Positions 1-11,948 of a DNA stretch of 64,000 bases are shown piece after piece; positions within the stretch are counted from its first letter, which is position 1, and every line of letters begins with the position of its first letter. This DNA is from Parasteatoda lunata (lineage: Eukaryota > Arthropoda > Arachnida > Araneae > Theridiidae): positions 75,952,387-76,016,386 of the forward strand of contig OX421971.1 of NCBI GenBank assembly GCA_949128135.1, in the 5' to 3' direction. Below the pieces are notes generated by a model that searched no databases, was not told where the DNA came from, and saw nothing but the letters and a program-made list of their open reading frames with translations. Both the position numbers and the translations under genes were made by a program.

Positions 1-671
1 CGTCTTGTCAACCATTTTTTCCGCAGCAATTGGTTCTAACTTTTCAAAATCTCGATGTTTTTAATAGTGCAGTGTAGTATAATAACAACTGGATTGGGTA
101 CACACACTCGATTAAGCCGACTTCATTGCAAATACACATGGTTTTACTAATTACTTTTTCAGCAGTTATTGTTATGGATTTCAAGATCATCAAATTCAAT
201 TTATTAATATGATGTTATCAATACACACAAATTCCTGCATCTTCCCTTTAATTTAAAACTAATTTAGCTGACTTCTTTCCCATCCAAGTTAAAAGCTTAA
301 CCAAGTTTCCAAGTTAAAAGCAAAAGTATGGATTTTAGAGATTACTAGGTTTTACTGTTCTAATAAAAAACTTTTACCACCAATTTCAAAAACAATTTTC
401 TTGCACTACTTTTCTTTTTAGATTTCACCACAAGAATTAATCCTCTGACTGAATTAAAAAAAAAAAAATTATATAACATCATAAAAAAAATCAGAAATTT
501 TAACAAGGTATATCATCCTAGGAAAAAAAAAGACATTATATATACATCAAATATAATAAATATCTCCTTAAATAATTTAAAATTCAATACAGAAGAGTGT
601 ATAAAAGAAACAAAGTAGTTGCAAAAAAGCATTAATAATAATTAAATATATAGGGTTCAAATGAAACATAC

Positions 672-3028
672 CAACAGAAAATATCTTTGTAAGAAAATCC
701 AAAATCATCTGGCTCTTTTAAGCAAAACTTAACAAACCCATTTAAATAGCCTAATTTACGAGTAACAGTAACTTCTTGATTCACAACATTAAATAAAATT
801 TCCCGCACCACTTCAATAGCATCTAAAAAAGTAATACAGAAATTATTAACAGGAAAATAAATTCTAAATCAAAATATTTTAAAAAATAAGTTGATTAGTT
901 GGGATAAAAACTACAAACAGATAAAATTTTGATTATGTGCAAATGCTAGTTAATCAGTCATTTTCTTATTACTATAATTCTATACATCATTCATTATTAC
1001 AAATATAGTATTCATTCATTCGTTATTACAATAATCATACAATAACATTTTCAATTGATTATATAGTAGAAATTATGCAGATAATATTTTTTAAAGTTTC
1101 ATTTTTATGATTAAAAAAAGTGCTCTGAATTTTACTGCCTCCTCTTTGATTTATCCAAAAGTATTATAATTATCAATTTTGAAAGAAAATAATAAATAAA
1201 AAAAATTTTTTTGCAAAATGAAAACCATAATCTGATGAACAGCAAGTTAAAAATAAACTTCTTTCAATAATATAATTTTAAATAAACTAAAAATCATTAA
1301 AAACAATATAAAAAATTGAGCAGATCAAACAATGCAAACCTTTATTAAGATCAAGGTATATATTATCTTCTTCACTATCTCTTCTTCCTAATTGAAAAAA
1401 ATAATGTCAATTATTTTTTATTATTTTTACAGTTGATAGTAGTATAGCAATTTCCAGTATATAGGATACAGAGATATTTGCATTTTATGAAGCATTGGCA
1501 ATTTTTAACTCAGTTTTCCATATGAATTTAAAAGTTTTCAAGTAGTATATCATTACATGCAAATTTCGAATTAGGCATTTAAATACTTGTTTTCAAACAA
1601 GCACAATCTGCTAATTTTCCATCAGAAATTGAAGAGGATTAAACCTAGAAATTTATAGATTTTTTCAACGGTTATTGCTATATAAGTGACAGTTATTGTA
1701 GTTTTAAAATATGAATATTTTTGACATAGCGTTATAAACATACAAATTTTAAATCATGCATTTGAATAGTTATTTTATAATATGACACTCGATTCACAAT
1801 GATTCCATTAAAAATCTGTGTGATTTTGTCGATCAATATACTGAGAGAGTTATTGCAACAAGTTTTAAAAATCTTGAATATTTAACTATAATATGTCATA
1901 AAACACACAGAAATTCATTACAAATTGAGTGAAGAATTTGTTCATTTTTCCAACAGTTATTGCTTACACTATTGACTTTTACTATGTACTGAGTATTTAT
2001 TTTACAACATAACACTCGACTCAAGATGATTTAATTATAAACTTCTGTGCATGGTAAGATAAAAACAAAGTATCTGCAAGCTCATAATATTTTTGATTAT
2101 AGAATAATTTTATTAAATATACGAAAACAGTTAATTATTTAATACTTTTATTTATTCTTGACCAAAAAATATATATATACATGCACATTAACATTAAGAA
2201 CATTAGAGAAAGATTAATATTTATAGTTATACATAGAACTACATTCATAAAAAGTAATTATCATATTAAGTAAGATTAGTAATCGTGCACCAACACAATT
2301 ACAAGTACATTAAACGATTTCCTACTGTCACCTGTCACCGCAATTGTCTATTTATATTGTAAAGTGATTATCATGTTGAGTTGGAAAATATCAGCTGATT
2401 GTAGGCTTGACAGCTAATGATGGGATTGCTAATTTTTGGGCTTAAGTGGCATCATGCATACAATTAAACACTGATTTTCTTCTACTTTGTGTAAATCATG
2501 ATTAAGCTACCTGCTTCCCCTCCCTGCAATTTTTTTTTTTAGCGTGCACGGATACTTTTTTTTATATTTACAATAAATATTTAAAAAAAGTATCTGCAAA
2601 ATTTGGAGAATTACCACCAATGTATCAGCGCACAGCGTGCACATCTATATTATCCAGCTATGTCTGTGCGATTTTGTTGGTCAGTATTTTGACAGTTATT
2701 GCTACTGGTTCACTTGGTTTTCAAAATCCTGATAATTTTACAATAATATTTTATACAACGTTCGAAATTCAAATGATGTACAAATAGAAAATTTTCCCAA
2801 AATTTGAGAATTTTGCTTATTTTTAAACTGATTAGAGCTCTAATTTCTCAGGATAATAATACTATTATTTCAGACATTACTGTCATGTTATTGCAAAATG
2901 ATGTGCCTAATTTGATAATAAATTGAAATTTTTACAATACAAATAAAAAAAATGCTCATTTAGACAACTTGTATAGACCAGATACAGGTTTTAACGGCAC
3001 TGAAACTAACCTCCTAGCAAGATCTGTG
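672..3028 (-). CDS. Three phase-compatible exons of an unrecognised gene (partial)
   Basis: In transcription order the candidate exons are 3028-3011 (18 nt), 1387-1340 (48 nt) and 822-672 (151 nt). Each is bounded by AG and GT on the minus strand (acceptor ttttgcag, donor GTTAGT; acceptor caattag, donor GTTTGC; acceptor cttttttag, donor GTATGT). The phases join without a stop across all three. The joined peptide has an acidic stretch RRDSEEDNIYLDLN, then AIEVVREILFNVVNQ, TRKLGYLNGFVKFCL and PDDFGFSYKDIFCW, which looks like a helical cytosolic protein rather than random translation. I do not recognise the family. The 18 nt exon is the weakest part. The gene should continue left of the window: positions 1-54 on the same strand read as RDFEKLEPIAAEKMVDKT, which may be the next exon, although its phase does not connect directly. 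The 5' end was not found; it should lie to the right of 3028. Confidence 0.45.
1388..3010. other. Intronic or intergenic AT-rich DNA
   Basis: Apart from the exon candidates described for the neighbouring minus-strand gene, nothing coding or repetitive stands out. Several loosely similar stretches around 1660-2060 and 2690 share cagttattgc and aaaatcttgaatattt, suggesting a degenerate repeat with period near 150 bases. Confidence 0.3.
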
Positions 3029-3278
3029 CTGCAAAATATAAAAAGGATAATTTTCAATTTTTGCAAGCTTTTTAAAAAAGGTGTTCATAAAAAAGAGATA
3101 GACTTAAACATGGTAAAATATTAAACATAGTAAATATTTATTCAAGGGGGCCACTCTCTAGACACAACCAACTTCATTTCAGATTTCAATAGTAAAATTC
3201 TAAAAATTACACTGATTGTCACAATAAAGTAGCATAATTTTAATGATAATTTAAAAATTTGCATACATGTAAATGAAA

Positions 3279-3314
<36 letters not shown>

Positions 3315-3522
3315 TATAAATCAATATTATTAATTGGTATTTACTTTGGTATCAATACTTGTTCTTAGAAACCCAACTAGAAATGCCAAGGTGTATTTGC
3401 GAATTTTTTTTAAATAAAATGTGATAATTGAAAATAAAATAAAATGTTACAAGTAAATACAACAATGTTAACGTTAGTTTATTGTTAAATATTCCAAAAA
3501 GAAATCATTTCTTTCAATAAAT

Positions 3523-3580
3523 ATAAGAAACAAAATAAAAGATTTTACTATAAAGTAAAATCTTTTATTTTGTTTCTTAT
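3523..3580. repeat. Perfect 27 bp hairpin
   Basis: Left arm 3523-3549 and right arm 3554-3580 are exact reverse complements separated by the 4 nt loop ATAA. The arms are AT-rich but not a simple repeat. It could be a tiny MITE remnant, a small-RNA hairpin, or a replication-slippage product. A shorter structure of the same kind occurs at 57734-57779. Confidence 0.8.
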
Positions 3581-4424
3581 CAGAAACCGCTATTTGTAAT
3601 ATTACCCCTGAGCAATTTTTCTTGCTCCACAATGAGTACTGACTTGACCACATATATTTTAGAAAACTTGTAATTAAGAATTTTAAATCAAAAACTTAGA
3701 TGAAAATTTTTTTCACTTAAAATAGAATCTTAGAAATAATTAAACACTCTGAAACACACAGCCATAAAAACCGATCAAATAAAACAAATAAATAAAAAGA
3801 TCAATTGTAATAACATAACATAATAACACAAAATATATAACAATGATGGATATATATTTTTTGTTGAATGTTTATCAATACAGAACTTTTAATAGTAAAA
3901 TGTTACCAAACAGGTAATGAACGATGATGCCTTCCCCCCACAAAAAAAGGTAAAATAATTTTTGATATTATTGAAATACACTAACTTCTGAGATATTTTC
4001 CACCCAGTTTATTTGTTTGCCGAAAACTATGTCTATTAGCCATCACTTAAATAGGTAAAAATTCCATATTCAAAGAAACGATCAACACACATTTCACTTA
4101 TTATTTACAATCCCATTTAAGTGAAAGAGATAGATCGGAAAATGCAATTTTTATTCCAGTTGAATTCGTTCTTCACACACAGGCTAAAAACCTAAAAACG
4201 ATCGGACTATGTAAGCAGAAATTTAAACTTTTTAACCGTATTTAGAATAAAACGAATAAAACTTTATTTTCACGAACATAAAGAAGTTAAGATTGAAGTT
4301 TAAGTACTGGGAAAAAATAGTTGTCTGTGTCTCAATGCTTGTAACCTCTTAAGAAGTTAGGAAAATAAGGATTACTCTCACTGGATGTGGTTTACACACC
4401 TCCGATCGCCGTCGAGAAAATGAG

Positions 4425-4499
4425 GACTTTCCACACGCTAATGGGGAAAGCATGTGAAGTGTTGCCATAGGTAGAGAGTTCTGTTCTACGCCACCTGCA
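4425..4499 (+). repeat. 75 bp leader shared with the satellite array at 21.2 kb
   Basis: This block begins GACTTTCCACACGCTAATGG and ends ACGCCACCTGCA. It matches 21179-21253 at 73 of 75 positions. It contains a CTTTCC...GGAAAG inverted pair. At both loci it sits immediately left of satellite monomers in the same orientation, so leader and satellite move or duplicate as one unit. A reading frame across it on the minus strand (4349-4558) is not conserved and is not called. Confidence 0.8.
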
Positions 4500-5035
4500 C
4501 CTACGCCATTTTTTTTTAAATTTCTAGAAAAAAACGAATTTCTTAAAACTGGTTTCATGTTAAAATATGTGCGTCAAATTTTCTAAAAATGCCCATATCT
4601 GTCCAAAACATCTCAAAGAAAGTTTTAACATGAGATTTGTTTCTTTCAAAACATGATATTTCCACAGTCCATATTAACGAAGCAATAGTGCGGCATTTTG
4701 TGAATTTTTTTAAATTTTTAAAATGAACGAATTCTCTTAAAATTGTTTTTGTGTTAAAGTATGTGCGTTTACGCGAGATTTGTTTTTACCAAAATCCAAA
4801 ATTTCCAAAGTCCATATTAACGAAGCAACGGTGCGGACACTTTCTGAATTTTTTTAAATTTTTTGAAAAAAGCTAATCCTCTTAAAACAAGTTTCATGTT
4901 AAAGTATGGGAGTCACATTCTCCGATAATGTCCATATCTGTCCGAAACTTCCCAAAGTACGTCTTTACTTTAGATTTGTTTTTTCTAAAACATATTTCCT
5001 CGGGTCTCTATCTTTACAGGAATTGGTAACTAATT
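4500..5035 (+). repeat. Short block of the ~185 bp satellite
   Basis: About two and a half monomers of the family that fills 21254-23500. Shared landmarks are tgcgtcaaattttct, catatctgtcc, gagatttgtttt, tccatattaacgaagcaa and gcggacactttctgaattt. The block ends in GGAATTGGTAAC at about 5031-5042. The exact reverse complement of that 12-mer occurs at about 20839-20850, left of the larger array, so these may be element ends. Confidence 0.75.
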
Positions 5036-5069
5036 TTAAACCATAGTTTCTACTACAGAATGGCAACAA

Positions 5070-5320
5070 GAAGATGATAACGTCGGATCAATGGGCTATT
5101 CTCATTGTGATTGGCTATTGAATATCACTTTTGGTTGCAAGAATTTGGAAAGTTATCGCGTTTATTGTGAATTAAAATAAAAATTCAAATAATTTTGTGC
5201 ATGCTCGTCTGTGTTTGCTCACCTATCTCGTAATTGGTGTGTTGCCACAATTGATTCATTGATGGATTGTGTTTACATTTATTTTGTAAACAACCACTAG
5301 AAAATAGGAGATTATTGTTT
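5070..5320. promoter_or_regulatory. Possible promoter upstream of the 5326 exon
   Basis: GC rises here relative to the surroundings and a CCAAT box is present in inverted form (gtgATTGGctat, about 5109). It lies just upstream of a candidate first exon at 5326. This is inferred from position and one motif only. Confidence 0.25.
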
Positions 5321-5325
5321 AAAAA

Positions 5326-8300
5326 ATGAAATTAGACGAAAATGTTTTCGAATTTTTAGATATTTATAAATGTAACAATAAAAATGTACGTTTTCTTTTT
5401 TTAGGTTTATTTATTTTTAAATAAAATTATATCGTTTTGATATTAAGAGTATGTTAATAGGTGCTCTTAATTACTTTTAAATTAAGTATTCTCTTATAAA
5501 AGCTTAGCTGCACTATTTATGTAATTTTCTTACGTTCTGTTGTAAGGAAAAGAAAATTCAGATTTTAATTAAAATAATAATTATGCCATGTAAAGTCTAA
5601 TAATCTTGTGCATATTTCCTAACATTTGTACTTTTAAGTAATAATTAAAATTATTAAGCATTGTAATTGTAACATAGAAAATAATTGTGCAGTAGAGTTT
5701 AAATTGATGTTTAAGTGTTTATATATTATGTTTATTCAACATTGAAAGTGTTTCTAGTTATAACATTTTTTAAATGAATTTGTAACGTGCAGTTTTAATA
5801 ACATGCGTTGAAAGATTAATTAAACTATTACAAGAGATTGCTGTTAAAAAAAATTATCAATAAAATTTTTATGTGGTTATCAATTATTATTTATTTATTT
5901 GGAAATAAGGAAAGGTAATAATATATTTGTGAATTTAAGCACATTATGATAAACAATAATACTGAAATGATAAAAATTCTGTGGAAATAACAATAACATT
6001 GAAAATGAAAAAATTCATGATACATAAAATTTATTTTCGAACTGTGGAATACTTGCTCTTATGAGGATAGATTAGATTCTCGATAACAGATTATTTACTG
6101 CTGAGTATTAATAGTTACGTCAAATGTGCGTCAAGTATAAAAATGTTTTTTTTTTTTTTTTAACTTGCCACTGCTTTATTAGAAAAATAATTTTGTAACA
6201 ATCAAATAATAAATATATAAAAATCTATATTTGATACATATAAGGGTAAAATTCTTTATTTTTTGATTTAGAAATTATCAATCAGAAAAATCCTTTAAAA
6301 TTTGAATTATATTTATATAATAAGTAGAAGGAAATATTAGCAATAGCAAAGGAAAAATTTAATGAGTCATTCCACGTCAGATCAATCACTTTTGAACTGA
6401 CCCCCCCCCCCCTATTTCAATGAAATTTGGTGGAACATGCACACATGATAAAGTAAGCATTTCGACCAATTTTTAGATTTTTAAGTTGAAATTTGTCCAA
6501 GTTATAGACACTTGAAAAAATAAAATTTAGAAAAAACCACTAACTTGCATACATATGTAACTTTTTTTTTAATTGTATCAGAAAAAAAAAATTTAAACAC
6601 CATTGCAATAGACCTTTCATTTGATACCTTATCTGACTTTCTGAGGCTAGGTCAACTTACAAAGCAACCTGATTTAGCCTTATATGTGGTCTCAAAAAAT
6701 TACGAAAAAATATTTTTTTTTTCCAGCAACATTCTTCTACACATTTCAAATTTGTATCATAGAAATAGAAATTTTTTTTAAAAAATAACATTAATAACTG
6801 CAAACCAAAATTTTTATTAATTGAAAGCGGTCTGCTGTACAACTTTTTTTCCCTTTAAGAAATTTAATACAATATACATGGAAAACTGAGTAAAAAGCCT
6901 AAATCAATGTATAAATCAATGATCATTTATATCAAAAGTAATATTTATCTCATACTTTTGGCTTCTAAAATGTGTTGAAAAAAACAATTTTATTTTTAGC
7001 AAGTGTATTATATTTTTCTTATTAAAAAATGGTTTACCTTTAGATATGCAAAAAATATGTGAACTAGTTACAAAATATGAATAACATTTATTTCATAGAA
7101 AATACTTTACTTCATAAAACTTAAAATAAAAATTATGATTATTAACTCTGCAACAATATGTTATGAACAGAATTAGTAATTGTATAAACATCTAAGCATT
7201 ATAAAATTTTATGAAGTAGTTAGGAATGATGTAGTGCTTTTTTGTGTTTATTATTTTTATCTCATTAGGTGGTATGAAAAAATCTTGACCTTTTATTGTT
7301 TGTACATCAACATTCTAAATAATCTGTATTTTATTTACTTTCAATATCAAAGGCTTCTGTGGGTACGAGTATGACAGTGAGGGTCTATGAGGCTGTAGAA
7401 AACTTATCTGTAGTTTATATTTACATCTAAAATACATCGTATCCACCATTGGCTGTCCTGCAAAATAACAACATACCCTCAAATATCTTCTAAAGAGCAG
7501 TTCTAAAGAATTTAACACCACTGTCTGGATCTTGCTTTCAGATGAATTTGAATACATTTTTGTTTTAATTGATGTGTGGGTTTTGTGTCTGTTTTAATTG
7601 ATTTTTTGTGTATCAGGGATTGTGTGGCTTTTCAAAAAAATGTTTCGATTTCTCACAATCTTAATATGATTTTCTAGTACACAAAATTTGTTTATTGATG
7701 ACAATATTAAAAAGTGTAAATAATTTACTCTAATTTTTATTTCATTAAAGTTTTTATTTTGTAGGGTTGTTTTGTGTTGAATGAATATCTAATTTAATTT
7801 GGTCAAAATGTTGCTAGCATAATTTATTTTTTTTGATGAAGTTATGTATGAGTGCTGAAACATGAAGGAGAAATTTTTTGTGGTACAACTGTATTGTTTT
7901 TATGTTAAAAGGGCATTTAATTTTTTATTTCTTTATGCTTTGTTTAGAAACATAAAGAGACCAAAGAACATCTTAAGGGATTGTGGACCTCATTTGAAAT
8001 CAGCTTAAATAAATAGAATTAAATTGTTTGTTCATTATTATTTGAATTAACAGTATTTGTTAATGCTTACATGGTTACTGCTACGTTATAGCCTAAAATA
8101 ATAATTTTTTGTTTTGTAATCAAATGGAGAAGTGTATTATTTCTTCTTAGTCTAAATCAACTACAGTTTAATTGGTAATAAAAAGTATATTAAATTTTTA
8201 ATTTATTAACCATTTGTATCAATATTAATGTACTCAAGTGTCTCAAAGTTTGGTATGAAATAAAACCTAATATATAAAAGAAGCTATTTTTGTACATTGT

Positions 8301-8786
8301 CTTAAAAAAGCTACAAGTAAAGTTTCATTTCATTTTTTCAAACTATAGCTGGTTTCACACATTTTTTTTTCTTTCATTTTTTTATCATGGCTAAAATAAA
8401 TTTTAACAAATTTAATACAGGAAATAGGATGTGTTAAATATTTAGTTACTTGTTTAAGAATGAAAAAAAATTATAATTTTTATTTTATTTACATGTATAG
8501 AATTGGCATTTTATGTATAATCTGCACTAAGGCTCTTTCTCACACTGTTTAGCTTTTCTTTGATGCCTCATGCCCTCTTGTTTGTATTTATATAAAAGTA
8601 ATTCTTTTAAAAAATATATATATATTCTGAGTTTTGGAATTTTAACTTTTTTTTTCGAAATGTTATTGAATACAGCTTTTTTTTTTTAATATTTATTTTT
8701 GTCTTTTCTTAGATGACCCCTTGACTATCCTTGGACTGCAACCCGCAAATACTAAGCCTATACTTTTCCCCGTGATTCATGCATAG
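5326..8786 (+). CDS. Candidate short multi-exon gene, unrecognised
   Basis: Three candidate exons. The first, 5326-5385, opens with ATG (MKLDENVFEFLDIYKC...) and ends in phase 0 at the donor GTACGT. The second, 7948-8016, follows the acceptor tttgtttag, begins in phase 0 (KHKETKEHLKGLWTSFEISL...) and ends at TAG. The third, 8713-8786, follows the acceptor gtcttttcttag and reads DPLTILGLQPANTKPILF... to TAG; it needs a donor from phase 1. Exons one and two join into a 42-residue charged helical peptide. The third may be an alternative last exon or part of the same gene if an intermediate exon was missed. I do not recognise the product. All exons are short, so chance is a real possibility. Confidence 0.3.
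6362..6560 (+). repeat. Dispersed-element end (GTCATTCCACGTCA type)
   Basis: The block starts gagtcattccacgtcagatc, then has a poly-C run and atttcaatgaaatttggtgg, a combination I associate with a DNA-transposon end seen in several invertebrates (from memory, not searched). No matching inverted end is visible nearby, so it is probably a truncated copy. The short reading frames over 6545-6842 are not supported as genes. Confidence 0.4.
6850..7940. other. AT-rich non-coding DNA
   Basis: No conserved coding segment was recognised. Short reading frames at 7180-7374 and 7315-7557 overlap on opposite strands and have low-complexity composition. This would be intron sequence if the 5326-8786 gene is real. 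Confidence 0.4.
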
Positions 8787-9084
8787 AATGAAAAGGCATT
8801 GCCCCATTAATTTAACATTACTTTTCTTTTTTATTATTGATTTTTAATTGTTTATTTGTAAAAGCTCTGTTTGAACTCTAATGCACCATTTAAAAAGATT
8901 ATCCTTAGAGCATGAGTGGTGAGTTTTCATTGCTTATTACTAATGAAAATAGTGAAGTAACAGAGAATTACAATTTATAATTTAGGATTAAAATCATAGA
9001 TCTAATAAATAATAGCATTAACATTGTGCACAGTGAATTTCAATAGTTAAATGGTAATCAATAAATAATGTTTGAATTTCAGGG

Positions 9085-9110
9085 TTCCCATGGTCTTTAA
9101 AAGTCCTTAA
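9085..9110 (+). repeat. Possible transposon end
   Basis: The sequence cagggttcccatggtcttta looks like a terminal motif of a dispersed element. A clear inverted partner was not found. Confidence 0.25.
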
Positions 9111-9269
9111 AAACTGCTTAACTTTTATTTTGGATGCAGTCATCAAATTCCATCCAAACTCAGACATGTTATGCAGTTTAAGTAATGATATCTAAGAGCG
9201 TTAAATCTGACGCAATAAAAGATAAAAATAGGGATATTACTAAAATAATTTGTGATTTGGAGCGCGCGG

Positions 9270-9560
9270 TTTTTATTTTATTTCATAATCGTCGTTGAAA
9301 AGCCGACCCAATTTCGGGGTTACTGTTACCAATGCTCAACACCGTCGCCTTGTAATTTTGAACCCAATCCAGAAGACAAGGGAACTTATGGATCAAGTAT
9401 TTCCTTGGAACTAACCCGCATTTGCGTTACACGAGGAAAAAAACCACGAAAACTTTCATGTTTAGTCAGACCGCAAGGGGACTCTTTCCGATGAACCCTT
9501 AAACAAATTTCCAATCGCCTGTACTCACAGCTGATGATTTTCATATCCTCGAACCTTTTT
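9270..9560. mobile_element. GC-rich island, probable repeat fragment
   Basis: A sharp rise in GC over roughly 250 bases, with motifs such as aacccgcatttgcgttacac, cgaggaaaaaaaccacg and gtcagaccgcaaggggac. An 80-codon plus-strand frame (9252-9494) crosses it but has no recognised domain and includes cysteine-rich text of uncertain meaning. The composition suggests a transferred or repeat-derived segment; the family is not identified. Confidence 0.35.
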
Positions 9561-9806
9561 GGATTATACGTCTTAATTAAAAAAGTTTAAGCTATTACAT
9601 TAACGCTAGTTTCGAGTACAAAATGAATAAATAAGGAAAGTGTGACCAAATTACACTTAATCGTTCTCATTTATCTGCGAACTCATTTTTCTGCTATATA
9701 GCAAAAAAATTTCTGGAGAGCGTGCATTGCGCCAACGAAGGATGGAGCACCAAAACCAGCACAGTAGTACGTTGAATTCAGAGATTTTAATGTTCCAATA
9801 GTTTTG

Positions 9807-10322
9807 TCAGGAGAACAGTACTAAGTTTAGACCCCTTAATGTTAATTTTACTTTTTGCGTATTTTGCCATATCTTGAAAACTTTTAAAGCAATTTGAAAT
9901 ATTTTTGCGCTCAGTTACAAAATTCGTTTATCTAAAGCGAATTCTATATAAAATATAACTATAATATATAAATATTTATTATTTTATTTAATAATAGTCG
10001 AAACAAATTGAATTGTATGGTAGAAATTTTTTTTTAAATGCAACTTTTCGCTAATAGACCAATTTTACTGAAATTTTGTATTTTGCTTTTTAAAATTGCA
10101 TTCTTTAAGATGCATTCCATACAATTCAAAATTTCCGACTATTATTAAATAAAAAACTAATGAACATTTACTACAACATATATTTTGCGTGGAATTAACT
10201 GCAGATAAACGAGTTTTATAATTGTTAATAAAAAAAATTCAATTCGCTTAAAAAGTACTCGAGACAGTAAAATACGCAAAAATTAACATTAAGAGGACCA
10301 AATTTTGGAACTCTCTCCTGAC
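9807..10322. mobile_element. Large foldback (inverted-repeat) element
   Basis: The two halves are imperfect reverse complements over about 230-260 bp. The left arm starts gtcaggagaacagtac...cttaatgttaatttt...gcgtattttgcc. The right arm ends with the complements aatacgcaaaaattaacatt...ctctctcctgac. Both halves also share tttaataatagtcg and aattgtatgg near the centre (about 10065). No coding capacity. This is the structure of a foldback MITE. Confidence 0.75.
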
Positions 10323-10881
10323 CAAACCATATTTCCATGGTTCCGGCTACTCACAATGAAAAAAGAAAAGGTAGATTTATTTAGAGAAAGTGCATTTTTG
10401 TATCTGATTTTGTAAAAAATTGTTACTGTAAGACTGTTTTTTTTTTTTTTTTTTTTTGTTAAAGGGGTATAAATTTTCTATTTCATTACGTTTAGATAAT
10501 GAGCATTTAAAGGCCAGGTAATGTCTTTGGGTCGTTAATGCTTTTAGGGTTACTGCTACTTTATAACCTGAATTAATTGTGTTTTGTTTTTTAATTAAGT
10601 GGCAGAGCCATTTTAATGTTTTTAGGGTCCATGGGCCTGTCTTTATTTGGGGACCTTTTATGAGTAGTTTTATAGAAAAAAAATTTACTTATTGACTTTA
10701 TTATTTCTTTGTAACTTTGAATTTTTTTTCTTCTTTTAAACAATAATAGATTATTATAAAAACTTTAATACATTATTTACAAAGAAAGCTTAAGGCAGCA
10801 ATAATGTTCACACTTTTTGAGAGGCGATTCCTTTTATCACAACATTAAAATCAATTTCTTGCAAAACATCATATTCAAGGT

Positions 10882-11067
10882 TCATGATTGAAAATGTACA
10901 GTTTCTAGAAGTTCTTTGTTCTTTTCAAAAATTTGAAGAGCAGCCGTGATGTTTCCGTAACTTTTTTGCAGTGCCGTTGTTGCGTCTAAATGGGCGAACC
11001 ACCTACCATCCGATATAGTGTTTAAGACTAGTGCAGATTCTAAGAATTCTGTTAATAGGTATTCCAC
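10882..11067 (-). pseudogene. hAT-family (DUF4371/ZMYM1-like) transposase fragment
   Basis: The 61-residue frame contains LNTISDGRWFAHLDATTAL followed by YGNITAALQIF. This matches the conserved block of hAT/ZMYM1-like transposases in which L-S-D-T-R-W is followed by a D-A-x-x-A-L helix. Only this block is readable; the N-terminal zinc finger and the C-terminal dimerisation domain are not found nearby, and the frame closes at 10882. It is a broken transposase remnant. The assignment rests on motif recognition; a low-level match to the DUF4371 profile would confirm it. Confidence 0.6.
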
Positions 11068-11948
11068 CGATTGGTAGAACTCAAGAAAGAAAAAAAAAAA
11101 AAAAAAAAGAGTTAAGTTTCTGTAAAAATTGGAAATCCCGCGGCTCGCGCACGCATTAATTTTAGGCTATGTGCTAGGCATGGTAAAAAAAAAATTGCAA
11201 TACTGCCTGTTATGTTGCCATGTGGTGGACGCTAAAAAAAAATATATTATATATATATATTAGGCAGATAAAAGGTCACAATATTTATTTAATAGTTATG
11301 AGAGATTGAATAATTATCCAAATGACACAAAATTGAAGTGCTCCTCAATAAAAGTTAGGGGAAATCTTACACAATTAATACGTAAAATGTTTCGTTTTAG
11401 GGAATAAGGGAAATCTCAATAATTACAATCGATCTTAAAAATTGGTTGAGAAAAAAAAACTTTCCCACCGTTTAACTAAAGAGAAAAATGTTAATGCATG
11501 ACTTAAAGCCAAAACAGATTAAAAGACAGGATGTGAATATTAAAGTGTGCGAAAGAGCGTTTTGTTTAGAATAATCAATTAAGAAATGGACTTAGATAAA
11601 GGAATAACATAAAAATTTGAGTTGAAGCTTTTATGTTACACACACATATGTAAGAATAGACCAAATTGCATCATCCGTCATTATGTAATATTTGGGAGAA
11701 TTTCATCATCTACTTCCTCATTGAACAGTGCCAGCGAGTTCACGCGGGATAAGTCCCGAATTTATAATTAACTCTCTTTTCCATAGAAAAATTTAAGAGA
11801 AGCGACAGCTCTCACCAATCATATCACTGTTAAACTTATTTCCTTTTTTTCTATTAAATGTTAAGTTTGATTATTAAATTATTGTCGTTATTTCCTCTTT
11901 TGCTCCACAAACTCCTACACACACAGGCACACATATAGTATATATATA

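Noticed and set aside
4349..4558. 69-codon minus-strand frame
   Set aside because: Crosses the 75 bp repeat leader and satellite; the second leader copy at 21179 does not preserve the frame.
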